A DNA stretch of 64,000 nt from Calliopum simillimum. Lineage: Eukaryota; Arthropoda; Insecta; Diptera; Lauxaniidae. The DNA lies in assembly GCA_951812925.1 (NCBI GenBank), contig OX638371.1:36430101-36494100 (forward strand), given 5' to 3'. A program made the position numbers and the translations under genes. The notes beneath the pieces are model-generated. The model was given only the letters and a program-made list of their open reading frames with translations. It was not told the origin of the DNA and did not search any database. Positions 56,749 to 64,000 of the stretch are shown here, in pieces (positions within the stretch are counted from its first letter, which is position 1; each line of letters begins with the position of its first letter).

Positions 56749-59165
56749 TATGTATTTTTAGAAAATGCAAAAAAACGGCTTTTTATTTAGTGATGATAAG
56801 GTACTTTTTCCACTGGATAGTCACAATTATTGCTAAAAAAAGTTGATATTCCCAAAAAAGGTCCAATATACTCCATTAGACAGGTTAAGTAACCCTTGTG
56901 GTATTCAAAACCCATTTCAATATGTATTTAGAATTTCTTTTATACATTTTTCTGTTTAAATTGTAGGTACAATAAACTTTATTCCGAAAACTGTTTCTGT
57001 ACTACTTATAGTTAAGGAGATATAACTAAAGATTAATGCTGCGTACAAGTGTGAAGAGTAAGAGGAAAGTTGATTTTCAATATGCTATAATTCAGGAACT
57101 ATAAGTCGTACGATTACAAGATTCACGACTTTCTATAGGAAATTTTATGGGCTAAAAATTTGTCGCCTTACATTTTTTAATATAACTAACCGATAACGAG
57201 ATATTTGCAAAAAACTGATTTTTGCACCATTTTCAGGCCCGTCACATACTAAGGCAACCGATTAAGCACGGCAGACTGAGGGACGCTTAATAAACATATC
57301 CTAAGCTTTCGATTCCCATATAAATTTCCACTACACCGAGTCTTTCCATTTTTTCGTGCTCAACTATTAGTCTATGTACGTGTATAACGTCCATAACTTG
57401 TTTTTTTCTTAACCGATCAGAATAGAGCAAAAAGCATTTTAAAGCTTCAAACCCATTTTTTTAATGTCGTAATTTTTAAATTAAATATTTTTAAACAAAA
57501 GTCTTTTTTTTCGCTTTCTAAAATGAGTGAATTTCCTGAATTGAAATATTTCACTTTAATTTTAAGTTATAACTGCTATAACTTTTTTGCTTCTTATCCG
57601 ATCGTAAAAGGTCAGAAAGCATTTAAAAGGTTATTAGTTAATCTTTTTAATTGTGTAAAAAAATTTAAAAAAATCACCCATTACTAACACTTTTATACTG
57701 GGGGTAGGCCTAGAAAAGGGTGGACCACGCCCATTTTCTAAAATTTTCATAATCTTAACAAAAGGCATCACTGTGCAAAATTTAAAAAAAATCGGATGAC
57801 GTTTACTAGTTTTGGCCGCTCTATAAATGCGCTCGCGACACTTTGCGACGGCCTGTTTAATCCCCATCCTTTCTTAGCTACACCACTGGGTAATTCATGA
57901 TTTCTTACGTACTGATACGTACTTACTTTATATAAGCCAAAGAAGTAAAATAAGTCCTCTGTCAGAAATAAATAAAATTCCAATACAATTAACGATAATT
58001 TTCCACAATTAAACTACAATTTTTGTTGCTGCGCAAAAAGCAAGATAAAACATTTATTTATAAAACAAATGAATTTTCCGGATTGAGAACAAAGAGATCC
58101 ATTCATTCCCTTTCTTTAAAAGATACAAAAACTTTTTATTCTATAGTCATGAGTTTAACCCTATTCCTTTCATATTTTTTTACTATTTTCTTTGTAAGAA
58201 TCTTGGAAAATCCTTTAAAAGCGATACCATTTTATTTCCCTCATTTATTATTTATTTTTTACATTTCCTTTATTTTATTTTACAGATAAAAGCAACAAGT
58301 TTTCCCTTAATTTTCCAACTTCCTGAAAATATTAAGAAAAGAAATGAGACAATTGACTTAAAGGTGAACCTTAACAGCGACATCATAATCATTAGGGTGA
58401 GTGCGCCCCTTATGGCAAACGATAAAAAAACCATAAAATGAGGAGACGCACTTTGAACTTTCAAGCGGATAGGTTATTTGAACTGCTTTTATAGCACGTA
58501 AGTATGAAGGAAAAAAAATTAAAGATTCGAACTCCACCCTTAGTTTTCCACAAAAGCAGGAGTTTTCTATTCTTTAATTTTTTTTAAGTGTTTAATGATT
58601 TTCCGAATTATTTAACCCCATTTTTAAATGATTTTTACTTGTAATTTATTACGTCTTTTTGTTTCACTCACTGTGTGCTGCACAATGGGCAAGCAAATAA
58701 CGATTTTATAGCGCAAAATTTACTGCAATAAAAATTTATCGCTGGAAAAACTGTTTAGAATTCAAATGAAAAATTCGAAAACAAAATTGAAAAACATTTT
58801 TCTTTTTGACTTTTTTTTAATGTCACAGACCTAGAAACAAAAAATTAATTAATAGAAGTCGATGTTTTTACGATGCTGATTCCGGTCCTAGAATTGCTTT
58901 ATTGCGTATAGTTTTTGCAACAAACACCATTTTTTACGATATCATGGAATTTATGTAACAATTCGGGGCAAAGCATAATATGGTTATTGAAAGAACTAGC
59001 CTTTATCTAAAAATTATGTCGATATTTTTTTTTTTTTTTTTTTCTGAAATATCGTAAACTGAATTAACGCAAAACAGGGTTTCTTCACTTTCCAATTTAT
59101 TAGGTTAGGATATTTCTGAGGAAAAAATGATACCGATATAATTTAGAAGGAGGTCCATTAGGCAG
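56749..59165. other. No gene seen; repeat scraps
   Basis: Scraps include a relative of the 27.4-kb unit at about 57090-57210 (CAGGAACTATAAGTCGTACG) and one of the 25.6-kb foldback arm at about 58858-58920. No ORF has a recognisable domain. Confidence 0.4.
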
Positions 59166-59636
59166 CGTCTGTCTCCATACAAAAAAAAAAAAGTTTGGAA
59201 AAACCGCCCTTACCTTCAGAGTATCTGGGAAAATAAAAAGATTTTTTTTGACCACTCTAAAAACAACCAAAATGGGTTTTTTTCAATAACTTCGGCAGGT
59301 TATGTCTGATGTTTAAATTAAATATCGTTGTAAAGGGCTTAATTAGACCTTAATTCTTTCCTCATGTTCTTTCGATCTTCGAGGTTATATTCGACTAGTT
59401 CGACTTTGTTTCTCTGGTTCGTGTCCCCTAAATGCCATTTTTTCTTTATAAAATTAAAATCTTCAAAAATATATTGGGTAAAAACCCAAAAAAGGCCCAA
59501 TTAAGCTCTTTACATCGATATATAATTTAAATATCAGGCATAACCTGCCGAGGATATGGAAATAAGACGATTCTAGCTGTTTTTAGAGTGGCCCAAAAAA
59601 AAAAATTGTTTTTGTTTCCTAGATACTCTCAAAGTA

Positions 59637-59880
59637 CACAGAACGAAAAACTTGTGAAAATTCACCTAAGCATCGAGTATAATTTGCCTAAGAACTTGGG
59701 GCTATATGCTCCAGCTAAGTTTTTAGGTATTATTGCTAAAAAAACTTATCTAAAGCTTAGGTAAATTTTACCTAGGCAATTTATTTCAAATTATTAGGTA
59801 AAATGAAAAGCAGCTTAGGCAGCTTACCGAATTTAAATTAGGTATTATAATAAATATTTGCCTAAGTTTTTTAGGTGTTT
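59637..59880. repeat. Left subterminal TTAGGTAA-type motif array
   Basis: Visible motifs include CACCTAAGC, TTGCCTAAG, TTTTTAGGTA, GCTTAGGTAA, TTACCTAGG, TTAGGTAAAA, GCTTAGGCAG, ATTAGGTAT and TTGCCTAAG, on both strands at irregular spacing. Confidence 0.8.
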
Positions 59881-60235
59881 TTTTTATATTTTTTTTTTTT
59901 GTTCCTATATACAGAGCTGTACAATAACTCATAATTGAAAATTCAAAATTGGTAATTTAAATTTGAACTGTTTTATTTTATATTTTATTTTTTCAATTTT
60001 CATGTATAATATAGCAAACTACTTACAAAAAAAAGTATATCTCCATAAAAAGGTTGTAATTTATAGCTGAAGTCCTATTTTAGCAGAGAAAAAAGTTGGG
60101 CTTTGGGTCCCAAAGTAAATGTATGTATTCCTTTTTTTTAGGACAGCCCACAATTATCCGTAAACTTAACTTATTCCATACTCTTTGGTCCAAGCTAATG
60201 CCTGGACAAGTTTAAATACAATGGTTAAATCTTAC

Positions 60236-61254
60236 CATACATTCAGTTGGAAAAATTTGAAGGATTTGCTCCGGTAGATTTTTGCAAGTCGCTACATTTA
60301 TTGAAAACTCATTTTCAATAAAATATTGTATCGTTTTATGGACAATTTCTATCCTGTCTTGAGGTGTTAACATTTTAGATTCTTTGTATAGTTTTGAAAA
60401 GTGTTCGCCCTGCTTCGTGCATTTTAAAATGTCAGAAACACTATACAACACCTAAAATAATATAATATATGTAATTCAATCGATACTCAAAATGATGTTA
60501 AATAATGATAACTTGAATAGTGTAGGAGCTTGATGGACTTGATTATGCAAAATACGAGTGCCGGCAGCAGTGCTCAGATTTTTAAGAATTTGAATATTCA
60601 AGTCCATCAAGTTGCAAGTGTATAAAGTTCTTAAGTTTATGCTTTCAGGCGACTTTACACTTTTTATGGTTGACAGGTTGGGAGTTACCGATATTTCCTC
60701 TGGTAACGGTTGATGGCAGTCGTTTGTCTCCTTACAGGTGCGCAGGTAAAATATACCCTTTAAGAAAGTGTTATAAGTTTTTTATAACAATATATTTGGT
60801 CTTACACTTACGTGTTTTTTTTTTTTTTGCCATTCGCCAAGCTAATGCTCAAATATGATTTTTGCATTAAGCTTTGTTCCACCAAAAATTTCATCTAAAT
60901 GCCTAGACTTTGTGTACATTAGGCTTTCAATTGTAATTTCTTTGGCTAAAATCAAAGAAATTTTAATGTAAGTAATAGATGAGACAAAAAATAATGTGAT
61001 AGAAACATTTCTAGTTTTAAAATCTAGTGATCTGTTTAATGCTTACATTTCAGCAAGGTGCACAATTCTTTTTCCAGGTCCCACTCCCTTAGCAAATCCC
61101 TTAGTGGATCCGTTTGGTCATTAAAAGTTTCATTGTCTTCGATATACTCTATAAATTGTTCTGCTTCGGAAAATGTTTCTTCATTTGCTCCTACTTCGGA
61201 TGCAAATTTCACGTTTCCAAGTATAACGAAATCGTTTTCGTTTCTTTTATCCAT
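60236..61254 (-). pseudogene. SAM-domain protein gene within the TIR element, one in-frame stop
   Basis: Predicted minus-strand exons: 61047-61254 (69 codons, phase 1, donor GTAAGC), 60812-60945 (acceptor GATTTTAG, donor GTAAGT), one starting at 60730 (end uncertain, perhaps near 60554) and 60236-60451 (72 codons, acceptor ATTTTAG, donor GTAAGA). Residues about 50-110 read as a SAM-like fold: PLRDLLREWDLEKELCTLL, then SKEITIESLMYTKSRHLDEI and KIIFEH. A TAG at 60842-60844 interrupts just before LGEWQ, where relatives would have the last helix; a run of 14 A follows. The last exon has DILKCTKQGEHFSKLY...MLTPQDRIEIVHKTIQYFIE and ends NLPEQILQIFPTECM, resembling the domain after SAM in SAMD3-like proteins of insects and fish (from memory, not searched). 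Further 3' exons are unclear. Possibly a recent pseudogene or captured host gene. Confidence 0.6.
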
Positions 61255-61639
61255 TTGCGTTTTAAGTTTTTAGAGAAGTTTTCTTAATAAAATTCAAACA
61301 AATAAAATTTTATTTTGTTAAAAAAATAAAAAGTATTGCTTTAGTTACTTTAATATTTGTGCTGCTTGAAGAGAAGTTGTTTTTAATGGAAATACTTTTT
61401 AGGTCTTATCATCCAGTTCCCATTCCGAAGTTTTTGCATGTTGAGTGGAGGGCCATCGAATGGTTTTAGCGGCAATGCATTCACCATAACTTCTTTTTGG
61501 GTCAATTCAAATAACATTTAGTGACAATTATGATTATACCAATATTATTGTAAAAAGTATTTAAAACAAATACTTACCACAGAAGTCTTTATTCAACAAT
61601 TTTTTACTTAAAAAAGAAAAATCAGATGATATAGCAAAA

Positions 61640-61873
61640 AATACAACTTAGGTAAATTGCCGAAGTTTTTAGTTAAATATTACCTAAGTACTTCGACAAA
61701 TTGCCTTATAAAACTTAGGCAAAACAGCTAAGTTTTTTTAGGTAAGTTGTCTAAAACCTTCTAACCTAAGTTATGTATAAAATTACAAAAACTTAGGTAA
61801 CATAATTTATTTCATATAAAAATGTTTACCTAAGAAAACTTAGGTAAATTTGCAATAGTTTTTTCGTTCTGTG
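61640..61873. repeat. Right subterminal TTAGGTAA-type motif array
   Basis: ACTTAGGTAA, ATTACCTAAG, AACTTAGGCAA, TTTTAGGTAAG, CTAACCTAAG, ACTTAGGTAAC, TTACCTAAG and ACTTAGGTAAA occur within about 220 bases, in both orientations, mirroring the left end. Confidence 0.8.
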
Positions 61874-62149
61874 TAAGCTCTCAAATAGGGGGAGATTTTT
61901 CCAATTATTTTTTCATCGACGCGGCCTAGTGTCCATTTTCATTAATTTTTAAACTATGAAAGAAAATGATTTCAGATTCTTTTGGCTGTTCGAAAATATT
62001 ATTTACCAGTGTCCTTCTCCCTTCCAGTAGTTTGAGGGAGTTGGTTCTGAAATACCTTGTCCATAGACCTATTTTTTAATTTTTAAAAATATAAAATATT
62101 GAACAAGAAAAAAATTAATGAAAAGGTTTTGTAGCCAAAAGACCAAACT

Positions 62150-62600
62150 ATCTTCGGCAATCAAAAAATTAACACCTATCAACACCTGAATGACACAGGA
62201 ATGAGTCAGAGTGAGGTGTTCGATTAATCGAACGTTGGCCGTTAGCCCATACCATAAAATCCGAAACATACCAAACGTCAGCTGGAAGGTAAATATCGTC
62301 GATGCCTGTTGAAAGGGGCCTACGCCTAAGCCACTAAAAATGTAGCCAATTCGCCCGCTATGTTGCGGTAGCGTGAAGTAAAAAAAATAAAATACCGTCA
62401 CATAGGGAGAGTAAGGCGGTAAATTTTAATGAATTTTAGCGTAACGAGGCTTATATGCAGCCCCCTTTCAACTGGCATAGACATTAGGTGTTCACCAACC
62501 AAGTTTAGCCATATCTGTATGAGATCTTGTGGTAAGGGCTCACGCTCAACGTTCATTAATCGAACACTTGATTTTTTGACATAACGGTGAAATATGTGGG
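62150..62600. repeat. Foldback with GTTCGATTAATCGAACG arms
   Basis: GTGTTCGATTAATCGAACGT at 62217 and its inverse-like CGTTCATTAATCGAACAC at 62549 flank paired blocks (GAAAGGGGCCTACGCC against a diverged CCCCCTTTCAACTGGC). The ORF at 62069-62401 covers it by chance. Confidence 0.6.
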
Positions 62601-63160
62601 GGTAAACATTAAAAAAAAATATATAGAATTTGAAAATCTACTTTCGTCTTATCATAGTGGAAAGTAGGGTGTTGATGATTTACTTGCTTATATGGGGAGA
62701 AGGTATCTAAAGCCATTGGAAATATGCTTACGTAATAATTGAACGACCACTTAAAATGGCTTTAACTTTTGCAAATATTATGTGTCCATTTTTTCACCGT
62801 TTTAGAGATAAAACCTACATATTTAAATTTTAGAAATTCTTTGTAAAATGAGATAAGTTTGCGTGTAAATAATTCAAACCCAAATATCTGCAAAACCAGA
62901 TGCAAACCGTTAAAATGACTATGATCACTGAGCTCTGAACGCTAGAATTTTCTACTAACAGAGTATAATTTAAACGTTCCTGTCACTTAAGGCCAAAAAT
63001 TTCTACTAACCTAACCTAAGAACGTAAACATAAAAAAAAGCTTTCAAGAAAAATTATTATTTGTAACAATTAGTAAAGAATTTGGAAAAAATTTGTTTAA
63101 AATTTTATTTAATAAAAAAAATTTTTTTTTTTTTTCGACCATAATTTTCATTTATTATAG
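62601..63160. other. No gene seen
   Basis: AT-rich spacer without recognised features. Confidence 0.4.
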
Positions 63161-63165
63161 AATAT

Positions 63166-63671
63166 TCCTATTCCAAATAAATAAAAATTTAAGCATTTTC
63201 TCCGCCTTTGAGAATATTATAAAAAATATGTAGGCACTCTCCACATCTCTTGGAACTATATACCAGAAAAAATTTGGAGTAATCGATATTGGTTCAAAAG
63301 TTATGCAGTGCAATACTTTTTTCAGTAGAAGAGAAAAACAAGGCATCTTACGAAAAAAGTGCATGAGATATAAAATGCTTAAAATCGTCTAAGGAATACG
63401 TGTGAATTTTTTGGAAATTTTTGGAACGAACCTATTTTTTTTTTTTTCACCAATTTTTGAAAAATTATAAAATGCCTCAGAAAATTCTGAAAAAATTCAC
63501 ACGTACACTTTCTTCGTAAGATGCCTTGCACGGCATCACAATAGTGTTAATAACTTAATATTTTTTGAACCAATATCGATTACAACAATTATGGAGAGTG
63601 TCCACATATTTTTTATAATTTTCTCAGAGGCGGAGAACTTGCTTAAATTTTTATTTATTTGAAATAGGGAT
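63166..63671. repeat. ~500-bp palindrome with shared core (copy 3)
   Basis: The arms (CCTATTCCAAATAAATAAAA, TTTTCTCCGCCTTTGAGAA, GGTTCAAAAGTTATG) are mirrored on the right. The core at about 63330-63540 contains GGCATCTTACGAAAAAAGTG, AAAATGCTTAAAATCGTC and their inverses. Same core as 6955-7163 and 42180-42481. Confidence 0.78.
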
Positions 63672-63689
63672 TTTAAATCAAGGGTGTCA

Positions 63690-64000
63690 GCGTAGAACAA
63701 AAGTGAGCCAATTTTGGCTCGACTACAACAAAAAGAATATTTCAATATTATGCAAATTTCGCAGGAATACAACAATCACAGAAATAATTTTTGTTGTTAT
63801 TTTTTGAGCTTGTCAAAATTTCGCGAATTAAACATTTATGAAAATTGTTTTTGTTGTATCGCATAGAAAAAACAACAAATAGAAACGAGCCACCAAGAAA
63901 ACAACAAAAAATAGTTTTTCTGTTTGTTGCAATTCGGGGAATTTGAATTTGTTGTAAAAAAAGAAAATTTTGCCCTCTGCGCTTGGCTCAATGATTTTAA
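63690..64000. repeat. Partial repeat with GAGCCAA/CAACAAAAA words, cut by the window end
   Basis: AGTGAGCCAATTTTGGCTCGACT forms a short inverted pair, and CAACAAAAA / TTTTTGTTG words recur in both orientations. It may be the left part of another foldback that continues outside the window. Confidence 0.4.

Larger units (their letters stand above)
59637..61873. mobile_element. 2.2-kb TIR element carrying a SAM-domain gene
   Basis: Both ends begin CACAGAACGAAAAA and continue with imperfect similarity to ACCTAAG (~35 bp). The flanks are TA at 59635-59636 and 61874-61875. Comparison with the paralogous target at about 13.5 kb shows that removing the element plus one TA restores the same spacing. 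Within 250 bp of each end there are many copies of TTAGGTAA/TTGCCTAAG/CTTAGGCA in both orientations, an arrangement typical of transposase-binding subterminal repeats. No transposase motif is readable inside; instead a minus-strand multi-exon gene fills 60.2-61.25 kb. Class is unknown; the TA duplication would suit a Tc1/mariner-like or other TA-targeting enzyme. Confidence 0.85.
59170..61935. repeat. Palindromic element, family P (interrupted copy)
   Basis: The inner arms ACCACTCTAAAAACAACC...GGTTATGTCTGATGTTTAAA at 59250-59325 are mirrored at 59505-59600. The outer arm GATACTCTCAAAG / CTCTCAAATAGGGGGAGATT / ATTATTTTTTCATCGACGCG is split by the insertion at 59637-61873. With the insertion removed it lines up with 13436-13560 (inverted). 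Confidence 0.75.

Noticed and set aside
58023..58289. 88-codon ORF with hydrophobic end
   Set aside because: Hydrophobicity stems from T-rich DNA; no signal or domain, no conserved context.

Overview
The window is AT-rich, intron-bearing, repeat-laden animal DNA, most likely from a brachyceran (acalyptrate, tephritid-like) fly. Three things point there: an intact insect ionotropic receptor (IR) gene of the Ir75 clade, a DUF1091 gene of the kind expanded in flies, and dense fly-type transposon debris (mellifera-type mariner, a second mariner-like element, Tc1, pogo, LINEs with RNase H, tRNA-derived SINEs, palindromic MITEs). Species is not identified. All homology statements come from reading motifs, not from database searches.

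Only two host genes look intact, both on the minus strand at 43.2-54.5 kb. One is a two-exon DUF1091 secreted protein (188 aa). The other, 2.4 kb upstream on the same strand, is a five-exon Ir75-type receptor (675 aa) whose phases and splice sites join without a stop. Its introns 1 and 2 are swollen by a LINE 3' fragment, two long palindromes and a minisatellite-bearing repeat.

Layout: 0-8.5 kb, inverted SINE-like and foldback repeats; 8.5-13 kb, AT-rich DNA, a dead Tc1 copy and three members of a small repeat family; 13-17 kb, palindromes; 17.1-17.8 kb, an internally deleted mariner; 19.8-34.9 kb, tandem ~125-130 bp units and several copies of a dispersed minisatellite-bearing repeat, plus foldbacks; 32.4-36.7 kb, two LINE 3' ends; 38.3-40.4 kb, a mariner-like element nested inside a palindromic element; 42-46 kb, a palindrome, a 24-bp degenerate minisatellite, DUF1091, a pogo-like remnant and a MITE; 46.3-54.5 kb, Ir75; 55-64 kb, long palindromes.

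The most unusual object is at 59637-61873: a 2.2-kb element with ~35-bp terminal inverted repeats, a TA target duplication and subterminal arrays of a TTAGGTAA-like motif. It carries no recognisable transposase but a multi-exon gene that reads as a SAM-domain protein followed by a second conserved-looking domain. A paralogous uninterrupted copy of its target lies at ~13.5 kb in the same window. A second notable pattern is three long palindromes (6.7-7.3, 42.0-42.7, 63.2-63.7 kb) that share one palindromic core but have different arms.
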